64,000 nucleotides of DNA. Source: DATFDN01 sp963756545. Lineage in GTDB: Bacteria > Pseudomonadota > Alphaproteobacteria > Acetobacterales > Acetobacteraceae. The stretch spans positions 248,001-312,000 of the forward strand of contig CAVWNY010000001.1 in NCBI GenBank assembly GCA_963756545.1. Direction: 5' to 3'. Below are positions 53,661 to 62,303 of this stretch, in pieces. The notes beneath the pieces were generated by a model that saw nothing but the letters and a program-made list of their open reading frames with translations, made no database searches and was not told the origin of the DNA. How positions within the stretch are numbered: position 1 is the stretch's first letter; each line of letters starts with the position of its first letter. A program made the translations under genes and the position numbers.

Positions 53661-54848
53661 ATGGCGATCTCCGAGTTGACGGCTTCGGAGCGGCGCCGGG
53701 GCTTGGCGGCGGCGATCGGCTGCGTGACCGTGTTCGGCCTCTCCATCGGCGAGAGCGGGCCGCTGCTCTCGCTGCTGCTGGAGGGACGCGGCACGGACGC
53801 GGTGCTGACGGGGCTGAACGCGGGTTCGTCGTTCATCGGCGTCATCATCGGTCCGTTGCTGGCCCCGCGCGGCATCCGCCTGCTCGGCATCCGAAAACTG
53901 CTATTGGCATGCTTCGCGCTTGATATAACGCTGTTCCTGCTGATGCGGGTCTGGGGCAGCCTGCCGGCGTGGTTCGCGCTGCGCATGCTGCTCGGCGCCA
54001 TCGGGTCAAGCATCTTCACCGCGAGCGAGGCGTGGATCAACCTTCTGGCGGGCGATGCCGCGCGCGGCCGGATCATCGGCGTCTACGCCGCCGCGCTCTC
54101 GGCAGGCTTCGGCCTCGGACCGCTGCTGCTGTCGGTGACGGGGATCGAGGGCTGGGCGCCGTTCATCGCCAATGCCGCGATCACCGCCGCGGCGGCGCTG
54201 CCGCTGCTGGGCGCGGGGGAGGTCGCGCATGGCTTCGGGCACGAACGCGGGGCGAACCCGCTGGCGATGTTCGCCCGCGCGCCGTTCCTGCTGTTCGCGG
54301 TGGCGATGTTCGGGCTGTACGAGACGGCGCTGCTGAACCTGCTGCCGATCTGGGGCGTGCGTGTGGGATTGGGCGAGGGCGCCGCGGCGGCGACCCTCTC
54401 GGCAATCTATTTCGGCGCGATCGCGCTCCAGGTGCCGATCGGCTGGCTGTCGGACAAGGCGGGGAGGCGGCCGGCGCTGCTGCTCTGCGGGGCCGTGGGC
54501 ATGGCCGGCGCGGCGCTCGTTCCGATCGCGGCGGGATCGCGCCCGGCGCTGTTCGCCGTGCTGCTCCTGTGGGGCGGAACCGCCGGCGGGATTTACCCCG
54601 TGGCGCTCGGCATGGCGGGCGACCGTTTCCGCGACGGCGATCTGCTCGCGGTGAACGCGGCCATCGTGATGGCCTACGGCCTGGGCTCGCTCACCGGCCC
54701 GACGCTGGGCGGGGCGGCGATGGACCTGTGGAATCCGCAGGGCCTGCTGGGGTTCTTCGTGGCGCTGTTCGCGGCGTTCCTGGCGGTGGCTGCTGGCGTG
54801 CGGGACGGGAAGCCAGCGAAGCCGGGCTCGCCACGCGCCTACAGATGA
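53661..54848 (+). CDS. MFS transporter (YcaD-like)
   Basis: The 395-residue, 12-helix major facilitator protein has the loop motif WLSDKAGRRPALL between helices 8 and 9 and ESGPLLSLLLEGRGTDAVLTGLNAG near the start, as in the YcaD branch. The start is ATG 53661; the long upstream frame runs over rlmJ and gpsA and is not real. The last 10 bp overlap the toxin gene on the opposite strand. Its substrate is unknown. Confidence 0.87.
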   Translation: MAISELTASERRRGLAAAIGCVTVFGLSIGESGPLLSLLLEGRGTDAVLTGLNAGSSFIGVIIGPLLAPRGIRLLGIRKLLLACFALDITLFLLMRVWGSLPAWFALRMLLGAIGSSIFTASEAWINLLAGDAARGRIIGVYAAALSAGFGLGPLLLSVTGIEGWAPFIANAAITAAAALPLLGAGEVAHGFGHERGANPLAMFARAPFLLFAVAMFGLYETALLNLLPIWGVRVGLGEGAAAATLSAIYFGAIALQVPIGWLSDKAGRRPALLLCGAVGMAGAALVPIAAGSRPALFAVLLLWGGTAGGIYPVALGMAGDRFRDGDLLAVNAAIVMAYGLGSLTGPTLGGAAMDLWNPQGLLGFFVALFAAFLAVAAGVRDGKPAKPGSPRAYR

Positions 54849-55146
54849 TCGCGCGACTGTCCTGGTCCGAATACCCGGAGCACCCGCACGGCCCCGACGG
54901 TCGCGTTCTCGCCAGTGTCCGGATTAATGCGGTACACCACCGCGAACCCCTCGATGTGGAGCGTGCGCGTGCCAGGGTGCTCGCCGCGCGGATGCAAACA
55001 GGGCGTCTGCTGCAATCGCCGGATAGAACCGAGCATCGATCGAAGCCGGTGCCTAGCCACCGAGCCGGCGCCGGGCTGCGTAAGCCATTGCCGGATGCGC
55101 TCAGGTCATCGATCGCCCGATCGGTGAACGTCAGAGCCCTGGGCAC
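54839..55146 (-). pseudogene. ParE/RelE-family toxin, frameshifted
   Basis: GTG 55146 begins PRALTFTDRAIDDL; the family continues one frame over as ERIRQWLTQPGAG, SIRRLQQTPCLHPRG, EHPGTRTLHIEGFAVVYRINPD and VRVLRVFGPGQ, ending at 54839. The change is near 55095, probably one lost base. The gene follows an antitoxin-like gene by 10 bp, in the usual antitoxin-toxin order. Confidence 0.75.
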
Positions 55147-55156
55147 CCGCTCGTGA

Positions 55157-55354
55157 TCAGCGGCGAGATCGAGGCCTGGGCAACTCGTCCTTGCTGCCCC
55201 AGCTTTCCACCCATGCGGCCACGTCCTCGAAGTCCACGACCCTACCTGCCGCGATATCGGCGTCCGCCTCGGCGATCCGTTGCGCTTCCTAAGCGAGTTG
55301 CGCCTCGCGCTGAGCCTCGGTTTCGCCTGTCTGGGGTCTTGCCGTGCTGGACAT
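55157..55354 (-). pseudogene. ParD/CopG-like antitoxin with an internal stop
   Basis: From ATG 55354 the frame reads MSSTARPQTGETEAQREAQLA, then TAG (55289-55291), then EAQRIAEADADIAAGRVVDF and EDVAAWVESWG with a Pro/Arg-rich end at 55157. The segment AGRVVDFEDVAAWVESWG is typical of small antitoxins paired with ParE toxins. The TAG is probably a mutated CAG. The operon partner toxin is also broken. Confidence 0.7.
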
Positions 55355-55402
55355 GCCGATCAAGATAGGGCGGGTGCGTGGGTTTGGCTATTTCTGGTTG
55401 CC

Positions 55403-56134
55403 CTACAACGAAACCCCGCCGTCGATGCTAACCTCCGCCCCGGTGATGTAGGCGCTGTCCTCGGCAAGCAGGAACAGGACCAGCTTCGCCACCTCCTCCG
55501 CCGTGCCCATCCGCTTCATCGGCGCCTGCTCCACCCGGCGCTGGTTCTGCTCCGGGGTTCGCACCTTGAGCATCTCGGTGTCGATCGGGCCGGGATGGAC
55601 CGAGTTCACCCGGATCCCGCGCGGCGCGAGTTCGATCGCCGCCGATTTGGTCATGCCGCGCAGCGCCCATTTCGTCGCGCTGTACGCGAATGCACCCGGC
55701 GACCCGCGCAGCCCCGCGACGGACGAGATGTTGACGATCGAGCCGCCGCCGGCGCGCTCCATGGCGCCGACCACCGCCTTCATGCCGAGGAAGCAGCCAA
55801 GCTGGTTGACGCGCAGGTGCCGTTCGAACAGCGCGACGTCGGTGTCGAGCAGCGTCTTGGGGATGAAGATCCCAGCGTTGTTGACCATGCCATGCAGGCC
55901 GCCGAGCCTCTCCGCCGCCGCGACCGCGCGGGCCCAGTCGGCCTCCTCGGTCACGTCCTGGCGCAGGAACACGGCCGCGTTGCCAAGCTCCTCGGCAAGA
56001 CGCCTTCCTTCCGCCTCCAGCACGTCGCCGACGACCACCTTGGCACCTTCGGCCACGAGCATCCGCGCCTCGGCCGCGCCCTGCCCACGCGCACCACCGC
56101 TGATGAGCACAACTTTATTTCCGAACCGCGCCAT
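55403..56134 (-). CDS. SDR family oxidoreductase
   Basis: This 243-residue classical short-chain dehydrogenase has GGARGQGAAEA (cofactor), NNAG, NISSVAG, YSATKWALRGM (catalytic Tyr and Lys) and ends AEVSIDGGVSL. The GARGQG form is usual in hydroxysteroid-dehydrogenase-like members. The start is ATG 56134; an ATG at 56158 is possible. Its substrate is unknown. Confidence 0.87.
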   Translation of the reverse strand: MARFGNKVVLISGGARGQGAAEARMLVAEGAKVVVGDVLEAEGRRLAEELGNAAVFLRQDVTEEADWARAVAAAERLGGLHGMVNNAGIFIPKTLLDTDVALFERHLRVNQLGCFLGMKAVVGAMERAGGGSIVNISSVAGLRGSPGAFAYSATKWALRGMTKSAAIELAPRGIRVNSVHPGPIDTEMLKVRTPEQNQRRVEQAPMKRMGTAEEVAKLVLFLLAEDSAYITGAEVSIDGGVSL

Positions 56135-56250
56135 TGTCGCCCTCCCAAGCCATGACAAGCTGTACGCCAGCTTGGGAGAAAACCCAAATGAGGGTCAGTT
56201 TGAACGCCAGCCTTCGACCGAAAATGCGACCGCCAGAGCTGGAGGAGCAA

Positions 56251-56670
56251 ATGACGCCGGGCCATTTCGCCACCGCGAGACTTCCTGTAAAGCCAAGCGC
56301 AATAGCGCCAGACGGCACGGAAGTACGAACACTGCTTCAAGTGCAAGGAGGCAGCTTTGCTCATTTCGAGCTTGCGCCCGGCAAAGTCTCCAATGCTGTC
56401 GTGCATAAAGCGATTGAGGAAATCTGGTACTTTCTCAAAGGACGAGGTGAGATGTGGCGCAAGCAGGGCGACAGAGAGGAGATCGTCTCCGTGGAGAAAG
56501 GGGTTTGTATCACCATCCCTTTGGGCACGGTATTCCAGTTTCGCTCGTTTGGTTACGAACCGCTTGTCATCGTCGTCACCACGATGCCTCCGTGGCCAGG
56601 AAGCGAAGAAGCTCACCAAGTCGAAGGGACGTGGACGCCGACAGTTGGACCCGCAACCTGCACCGACTAG
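56251..56670 (+). CDS. Cupin-domain protein
   Basis: About 139 residues form one double-stranded beta-helix cupin: the first motif is FELAPGKVSNAVVHKAIEEIWYFLKGRGEM (with His and Glu ligands), the second VEKGVCITIPLGTVFQFRS. The start ATG 56251 has GGAGGAG seven bases upstream; an open frame to 56134 is ignored. Composition is lower in GC than around it. The stop overlaps the tsaD stop by 4 bp (TAG/CTA). No substrate is indicated. Confidence 0.8.
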   Translation: MTPGHFATARLPVKPSAIAPDGTEVRTLLQVQGGSFAHFELAPGKVSNAVVHKAIEEIWYFLKGRGEMWRKQGDREEIVSVEKGVCITIPLGTVFQFRSFGYEPLVIVVTTMPPWPGSEEAHQVEGTWTPTVGPATCTD

Positions 56671-57719
56671 CCGGCCGCCCGCAACGCTTCCAAATCCCAC
56701 CGGGGCCGCGGCTCCGCGTCCAGCCCGTCCACCAGCCCCAGCCGCAACCGCTCCAGGCCCGCCCACGCGACCATCACCGCGTTGTCCGTGCAGAGCCGCA
56801 CCGGCGGAGCCGCCAGCCGGAACCCGCGCGCCCCTGCCGCCCGCGTCAGCCCCGCGCGCACGGCCGCGTTGGCCGCCACGCCGCCGGCCACCACCAGCAG
56901 CCCCGCCCCGCCATAACGCTCGCCAAACAGCGCCATCGCATGTCCCGCCCGGTCGGCCAGCACCTCCACCACCGCCGCCTGGAAGCCCGCGGCGATGTCG
57001 GCGGCGAGCGTCCGGGGCAGGGCGCCCGTGCCGTGCCGCGCCACCTCCTGCGCCACCGCCGTCTTCAGGCCGGAGAAGCTGAAATCACACCCCGCACGGC
57101 CCAGCATCGGGCGGGGGAACGCGAAACGCACCGCGTCGCCCTCCGTCGCTAGCCGCTCCAGCGCCGGCCCGCCGGGCCAGCCGAGGCCCACCAGCTTGGC
57201 CACCTTGTCGAACGCCTCGCCCGCCGCATCATCGGCCGTGCCGCCCAGGCGCACATGCCGGCCCACGCCTTCGACCGCGACGCATTGGCAATGTCCGCCG
57301 GAGACCAGCAGCAACAGGTAGGGGAACGGCGCGCCCCCCTCGATCAGCCCGGGCAGGCGCGCCGTCAGCGCGTGCGCCTCCAGATGGTTCACCGCGACAT
57401 ACGGGACGCCAGCCGCCAGCGCGATGCCCTTGGCGACGCCGCTGCCGACGATGAGGCCGCCGATCAGCCCCGGCCCCGCGCTCGCCGCCACGCCGCCCAG
57501 CGCGTCGAAGCCCACCCCGGCGCGCGCCATCACCGCGCGCACCATCTCGGGCAGCAGCGCCAGATGCGCGCGTGCCGCGATCTCGGGCACCACGCCGCCG
57601 AACGGCGCGTGCGCCTGCTCCTGACTCGCCACCGCCTCGGCGAGCACCCGGCCCTCGGCATCCAGCACCGCCGCAGCCGTCTCGTCGCAGGAGCTTTCGA
57701 TCCCCAGCATGGGACCCAT
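56667..57719 (-). CDS. tsaD: tRNA N6-adenosine threonylcarbamoyltransferase
   Basis: TsaD transfers threonylcarbamoyl to adenosine 37 of tRNAs that read ANN codons. It has 350 residues with LGIESSCDETAAA, VVPEIAARAHL (metal His), LVSGGHCQCV and GVAANAAVR. The start is ATG 57719, with ATG 57710 as alternative. It is divergent from hemC with 50 bp between. Confidence 0.96.
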   Translation of the reverse strand: MGPMLGIESSCDETAAAVLDAEGRVLAEAVASQEQAHAPFGGVVPEIAARAHLALLPEMVRAVMARAGVGFDALGGVAASAGPGLIGGLIVGSGVAKGIALAAGVPYVAVNHLEAHALTARLPGLIEGGAPFPYLLLLVSGGHCQCVAVEGVGRHVRLGGTADDAAGEAFDKVAKLVGLGWPGGPALERLATEGDAVRFAFPRPMLGRAGCDFSFSGLKTAVAQEVARHGTGALPRTLAADIAAGFQAAVVEVLADRAGHAMALFGERYGGAGLLVVAGGVAANAAVRAGLTRAAGARGFRLAAPPVRLCTDNAVMVAWAGLERLRLGLVDGLDAEPRPRWDLEALRAAG

Positions 57720-57769
57720 CCACCTTCCTCCGTCTTCACGCGAACGCCCGCCGGTAATAGGACACGACC

Positions 57770-58759
57770 ATGACCGCCGCCACGCCCGCACATCCGGTTC
57801 CGCCGCATTCGCGCGGCCTGCCGCTGCGCGTCGGCACCCGCGGTTCGCCGCTCGCCCTGGTGCAGACCCGCGCCTTCCTCGCCGTGCTGCGCGGCTTCTG
57901 TCCAGTGCTGCGAGGCATGGATGTGTTCGACGAGCACGTCATCCGCACCAGCGGCGACGCCGTGCAGGACCGCAGCCTCGCCGAGATCGGCGGCAAGGGG
58001 CTGTTCGCCAAGGAGATCCACGAGGCGCTCGCCGGCGGGCGCGTCGATTTCGCGGTCCACAGCCTGAAGGACCTGGAGACCACGCTCCCGGACGGCATCG
58101 TGCTGGCCTGCACCCTCAAGCGGGAGGACGCGCGCGACGTGCTGGTGCTCGGCTCAGGTTGCCGAGCCCCCGACCCCGCCGACCCGTTCGCGATCCTGCC
58201 ACCGGGCGCGCTGATCGGCACCGCCTCGGCGCGTCGTCAGGCGCAGCTTCTGCATGTCCGCCCGGACCTGCGCATGACCATCCTGCGCGGCAACGTGCAG
58301 ACCCGCCTCGACAAGATCGCCGCCGGCGCCTGCGACGCCTCGCTGCTGGCGCTCGCCGGGCTGCGCCGCCTGGGGCTGGAACCCCCGGCCGCGCTCGTGC
58401 TCGATCTGAATGTGATGGTGCCCTCGGCGGGGCAGGGCATTGTCGCCGTGACGGTGCGCGCCGACGACACGGAGTTGCGCGCGCTGCTGGGCGGGATCGA
58501 GGACAAGGAGGCGCGCGCCGTCGCCACCGCCGAGCGGGCGCTGCTGGCCGCGCTCGACGGCTCCTGCCGCACGCCGATCGGCGGCTATGCGCGGGTGCTT
58601 CCGTCCGGCGCGCTGCACCTGACCGGCCTGGTCGCGCGCACCGACGGCTCGTTCTTGCTGAAGCGCGCGCTGGCCGGGCCGCTGGCGGAGGCGGCGCGGA
58701 TCGGCGGCGAGCTGGGGGCGAGCCTGAAGGCCGACTGCCCCCCCGATGTCTTCGCCTGA
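57770..58759 (+). CDS. hemC: Hydroxymethylbilane synthase
   Basis: HemC joins four porphobilinogens to hydroxymethylbilane. It has 329 residues with LRVGTRGSPLALVQT, FAVHSLKDLETTLP, ASARRQAQLL and the cofactor-carrying C266 in DGSCRTPIGGYA. It is the first gene of a hemC-hemD-Mic60-hemY operon. Confidence 0.96.
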   Translation: MTAATPAHPVPPHSRGLPLRVGTRGSPLALVQTRAFLAVLRGFCPVLRGMDVFDEHVIRTSGDAVQDRSLAEIGGKGLFAKEIHEALAGGRVDFAVHSLKDLETTLPDGIVLACTLKREDARDVLVLGSGCRAPDPADPFAILPPGALIGTASARRQAQLLHVRPDLRMTILRGNVQTRLDKIAAGACDASLLALAGLRRLGLEPPAALVLDLNVMVPSAGQGIVAVTVRADDTELRALLGGIEDKEARAVATAERALLAALDGSCRTPIGGYARVLPSGALHLTGLVARTDGSFLLKRALAGPLAEAARIGGELGASLKADCPPDVFA

Positions 58760-59452
58760 ACCCGCGTGTCCTCATCACCCGGCCCGCGCCGGGCGCGGAG
58801 GAAACCGCCGCGCGCGTGGCCGCGCTGGGGTTCGATCCGGTGATCGCCCCGATGCTGACGATCCGGCGTCTGCAAGCCGGCCCCCTGCCGGCCCGCATCG
58901 AAGCCGTGGTGCTGACCAGCCGCAACGGCCTGCCGGGCCTGCCGGCGGCGCTGCACGCCATCCCGCTGTTCGCGGTCGGAGCGGCGACGGCGGCGGCGGC
59001 GCGCGCCCACGGCTTCGCCGATGTCCGCAGCGCCGAGGCGGACGGAGCCGTGCTGCGCGACCTCGTCGGCCGCACGCTCGGCGGAACCGGCGCCGTTCTT
59101 CTGCTGCCCACGGCACGCGGTCAGGGCGGCGCGTTGGCCTCTGCCCTGCGCGCCGGCGGCTGCACGGTCCACCGCCGCGTCGTGTACCGAGGCCCGCCCC
59201 GCCCGCTCGCTGCCCGCCCCGGCCCGCGCGGCGCTTGCCGACGGCCTGCGGGCGGCGCTGTTCTTCTCGGCGGAGACGGCGCGCGCCTTCGTCGGCGCCG
59301 TCGGACGCGCGCGACTCGATGACGACGTGCGAGACGTGGAGGCGTGCGCTATCGGGCGGCCGACGGGCGTGGCATTAGAGGCGTTGCCCTGGCGGCGCGT
59401 CCGCGTTGCCGCCCGCCCCACTCAGGACGAGCTGCTCGCATTGCTGCGATGA
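58756..59452 (+). pseudogene. hemD: Uroporphyrinogen-III synthase, frame broken near 59191
   Basis: HemD closes the tetrapyrrole ring. The first frame gives RVLITRPAPGAEETAARVAALGF, VVLTSRNGLPGL and CTVHRRVVYR; after that the match moves one frame on (ARPARSLPAPARAALADGL, AALFFSAETARAFVGAV) to a stop at 59452. One extra G near 59191 would explain this. The start is also unusual: no ATG, GTG or TTG precedes RVLITRP in frame, only a CTG at 58756 overlapping the hemC stop, while an ATG at 58746 is in another frame. Because the gene is needed for heme, a sequence error is a strong possibility. Confidence 0.85.
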
Positions 59453-60750
59453 CCGAAGAAGCACCTCCCCACGCCCCCGGCCCCGACCCGATCGAGGCCG
59501 AGGCCGCCGCGCCCGTCCACGACGAGCCGCCTCCCCCGGCGCCGCCGCCCCCGCGACGGCGGCAGCGGACGCTGGTGCCGTGGGTCTACGCGTTGGCCTT
59601 CGTCGTGCTCGGCTGGGCTGTCCTGTTCCTGTGGCGTTATCCAGCCGGCACGCAGCAGGTGCAGCCCGGCGCGGTGGTGGAGCGGTTCGATGCGCTGAAC
59701 CAGCACGTTCAGACGCTTGAAGCCGCGTTGAAGGAATTGGCCGCGCGCCCGGTGGCACAGCCGCAGGCGCTCGCTGCCCTGCAGGCGGAGGTGGGTGAAC
59801 TGGCGGCCCGCAAACCGCCGGACCTGTCGGGCCTGGAGCACCGCGTCGCCGCGCTGGAGCAGCGGCCGGCAGCCGCACCGCCCACCGCGCCCGGAACCGC
59901 ACCGGCGGCCCCGACCGCACCGGCCGATCTCGCGCCGATCCAGCAGAAGCTCGCAGCCCTCGATCAGCAAGTCGCCAAGCTCGCGCAAACTCCGCAACCC
60001 GGAGCCGAGGCCGGCGCGGAGCAGGACCGGCTCGCCGCGCTCGGCCAGCAGGTGACGGCGCTCTCGGGGCGACTCGACGGGTTCACCACGTTGCGCGACC
60101 AAGTGGGCCAGTTCAGCCAAAAACTGGACCAGATCCAGCACGATCAGCAGACGCTGGCCGAGAAGGTGCAGTCGCTCGCCGCCGGCCAGAAAAGTGCCGA
60201 GTCCGGCGCGAGCAGCCGAATTGCCGCCAACACCGCCGCAATCGGGGCGCTGCGCGGCGATATGAACCGCATCGACGCCAGCGTCGGACGGGCCGCCAGC
60301 GCGGCGCGGGCTGGGGCGGCGCTGGCCGCGCTCCAGGCCGGCCGACCGCTCGGCGACATCCCTAATGCGCCGCCCGCCGTCGCTCACTTCGCGACCGCGG
60401 CGCCGCCCACGGTTTCGGACCTGCGCCGGACGTTCCCCGCCGTTGCCCGGAAGGCGCTGGCGGCGAGCCGGCCGGCCAACGCGGACCAGCGCTTCTTCGA
60501 TCGCGTGTGGTCGCGTGCGCAGAATCTGGTGACGGTGCGCCAGGGCGATCGCGTGCTGGTGGGCGACCCGGCCTCCGGCGTGATCGCGCACGCGCAGGAC
60601 GACATCGACGCGGGCGACGTGGCGGGCGCGGTCGATGCGCTGTCGCAGTTGAGCGGGCCAGCGGCGCAGGCGGTCGGGCCTTGGCTGGAATTGGCCAAGG
60701 CGCTTGTGGCGGCGCGGGCGGCGCTGGTCGGCATGGCGGGGCAGGGCTGA
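59449..60750 (+). CDS. Mic60/mitofilin-like inner-membrane protein
   Basis: The 433-residue protein has a Pro/Glu-rich N-terminus, one transmembrane helix (WVYALAFVVLGWAVLFLW), a long coiled coil (about residues 75-290) with many Gln and Ala residues, and a C-terminal domain with DLRRTFPAVARKALA and a GDVAGAVDALSQLSGPAAQAVGPW block of the mitofilin type. Alphaproteobacterial Mic60 shapes inner membranes and normally lies in the hem operon. The ATG overlaps the hemD stop (ATGA) and the stop overlaps the hemY ATG. Confidence 0.87.
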   Translation: MTEEAPPHAPGPDPIEAEAAAPVHDEPPPPAPPPPRRRQRTLVPWVYALAFVVLGWAVLFLWRYPAGTQQVQPGAVVERFDALNQHVQTLEAALKELAARPVAQPQALAALQAEVGELAARKPPDLSGLEHRVAALEQRPAAAPPTAPGTAPAAPTAPADLAPIQQKLAALDQQVAKLAQTPQPGAEAGAEQDRLAALGQQVTALSGRLDGFTTLRDQVGQFSQKLDQIQHDQQTLAEKVQSLAAGQKSAESGASSRIAANTAAIGALRGDMNRIDASVGRAASAARAGAALAALQAGRPLGDIPNAPPAVAHFATAAPPTVSDLRRTFPAVARKALAASRPANADQRFFDRVWSRAQNLVTVRQGDRVLVGDPASGVIAHAQDDIDAGDVAGAVDALSQLSGPAAQAVGPWLELAKALVAARAALVGMAGQG

Positions 60751-62057
60751 TGTTGCGGGCCCTGCTCGCGCTGGTCCTCGCCGGCATCGTCGTGGTCATC
60801 GCCTGGGTCCTGGCAGGTCTGCCGGGCATCGTCACCGCCACCGTTGGCCAGACCACATTCCAGGCGTCGGTCTCGGTGGTGGCGGTCGGGCTGCTGCTCT
60901 GCTTCCTTGTCCTCTATGCGCTGTTGCGCGCTGTCGGGGCGCTTCGCCGGCTGCCACGCCGGCTGCGCGCGCGCGGGGCGATGGCGCGCCGCCGCGCCGG
61001 CGACGCGGCGAGCACGCGCGCGCTGGTCGCGCTGGCGGCGGGCGAAACGGCCGAGGCGCGGCGCGAAGCGGCGCGGGCGAGGCGGCTGTTGGGCGACACC
61101 GCGCAGACCTTGCTGCTCAGCGCCGAGGCCGGACGACGGGCCGGGCGCGAGGACGAGGCCGAGCACGCCTTCCAGACGCTGGCGGCGCGCCCCGATGCGG
61201 CGTTCCTCGGCTATCGCGGCCTGCTGCGCCAGGCGATGGAGCGGGCCGACTGGGTCGAGGCGGCCGCGCTCGCCCGCCAGGCGGAGGCGGCGCATCCAGG
61301 CGCCGTCTGGCTGCGCACCGAACGCGCGCGGCTCGCCATCCGAAGCGGCAACTGGTCGGACGCCCTCGCGCTGGCCGATGCCGACGCGCCGAAGGCCGCC
61401 CTGGCGGCGGCGGCAGCGGACGCCGAGCCCGACGCGACGCGCGCGCTGAAGCTCGCCAAACAGGCCTGGAAGGACGATCCCGCGCTGACGCCCGCCGCGC
61501 TCGCCTATGCGCGGCGGCTCCGCGAATCCGGCCGCGAGAAGCGCGCCCAGGCCGTCGTGCGGCAAGCCTGGACCCTCGCGCCCAACCCTGGACTGGCGGC
61601 GTTCGCCCTCGACGGCGTGGATGACAAGCTCGGCCGGGCGCAGGCCGCGCAGCGCCTCGCACAGGCCAACCCCGAGCACCCGGAAAGCCGCTTCCTGCTC
61701 GCCTCGACCGCGCTCGCCGCCGGGCTGACCGGCGAGGCGCGCCGCCAGGCGGAGGCGGCGCGCGCGGCGGGGTTGAACCAGCGGCGGCTGTGGCTGCTGC
61801 TGGCCGAGATCGAGGAGGAGGAGGGCGGCGACACCGAGGCCGGCCGGCGCGCCCAGCGCGACGCGCTGCGCCAGGCCGCCGCAGCCGACCCCGACCCCGG
61901 CTGGGCCTGCACCGCCTGCCACACGCCCCAGGCGGCCTGGCACCCAGCCTGCCCCGCCTGCGGCGCGGCGGGAACGCTGCGCTGGGCCAGCAGCGCGCAG
62001 CCGCCGCAAGCGGCGCTGGTGCCGCTCGCGCACGAGCCGCCGGGCGAACTGGTGTGA
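60750..62057 (+). CDS. hemY: HemY-type TPR protein with C-terminal zinc ribbon
   Basis: The 435-residue protein has two N-terminal membrane helices with the HemY_N pattern (LALVLAGIVVVIAWVLAGLPG), then TPR-like helical repeats rich in Ala and Arg, and a C-terminal double CxxC (CTAC and CPAC) that looks like a rubredoxin-type zinc ribbon. HemY of this kind supports late heme synthesis or its control; it is not the oxidase of the same name. The start ATG 60750 overlaps the previous stop by 1 base. Confidence 0.9.
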   Translation: MLRALLALVLAGIVVVIAWVLAGLPGIVTATVGQTTFQASVSVVAVGLLLCFLVLYALLRAVGALRRLPRRLRARGAMARRRAGDAASTRALVALAAGETAEARREAARARRLLGDTAQTLLLSAEAGRRAGREDEAEHAFQTLAARPDAAFLGYRGLLRQAMERADWVEAAALARQAEAAHPGAVWLRTERARLAIRSGNWSDALALADADAPKAALAAAAADAEPDATRALKLAKQAWKDDPALTPAALAYARRLRESGREKRAQAVVRQAWTLAPNPGLAAFALDGVDDKLGRAQAAQRLAQANPEHPESRFLLASTALAAGLTGEARRQAEAARAAGLNQRRLWLLLAEIEEEEGGDTEAGRRAQRDALRQAAAADPDPGWACTACHTPQAAWHPACPACGAAGTLRWASSAQPPQAALVPLAHEPPGELV

Positions 62058-62077
62058 TACCGGCGGCCCTTCGGACG

Positions 62078-62166
62078 ACCCCCTCCCGCAAGGGGAGGGG
62101 AGGAGTAAGGAAGCGCCGCGCCTTCTACTCCCCCTCCCCTTGCGGGAGGGGGCCGGGGGAGGGGTC
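62078..62166. repeat. Dispersed palindromic repeat, family 2, copy 3
   Basis: This 89-bp intergenic element after hemY has CCCCCTCCCGCAAGGGGAG on the left and CCCCTTGCGGGAGGGG on the right, separated by a purine-rich spacer with an inverted CTACTCC. It is closest to the copy at 6174-6258. The remaining 137 bp before ndh contain no recognisable gene. Confidence 0.8.
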
Positions 62167-62303
62167 GAGCGCGGTATGTCGGACATGACTTCCAGCGTGA
62201 GCCGGCGCGGTCCCGCGTTCTTGCTGGGGATCCCTGGGCGATGTCTTGAAGCTGCAGGAGGGCCGCCTTTGTCTGAGCCGGGTCACTGCCTGGAAGGTCC
62301 GAG

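Noticed and set aside
52434..54848. An 804-residue reading that would fuse extra sequence to the MFS transporter
   Set aside because: The first 400 residues are rlmJ and gpsA antisense sequence; a normal MFS start lies at 53661.
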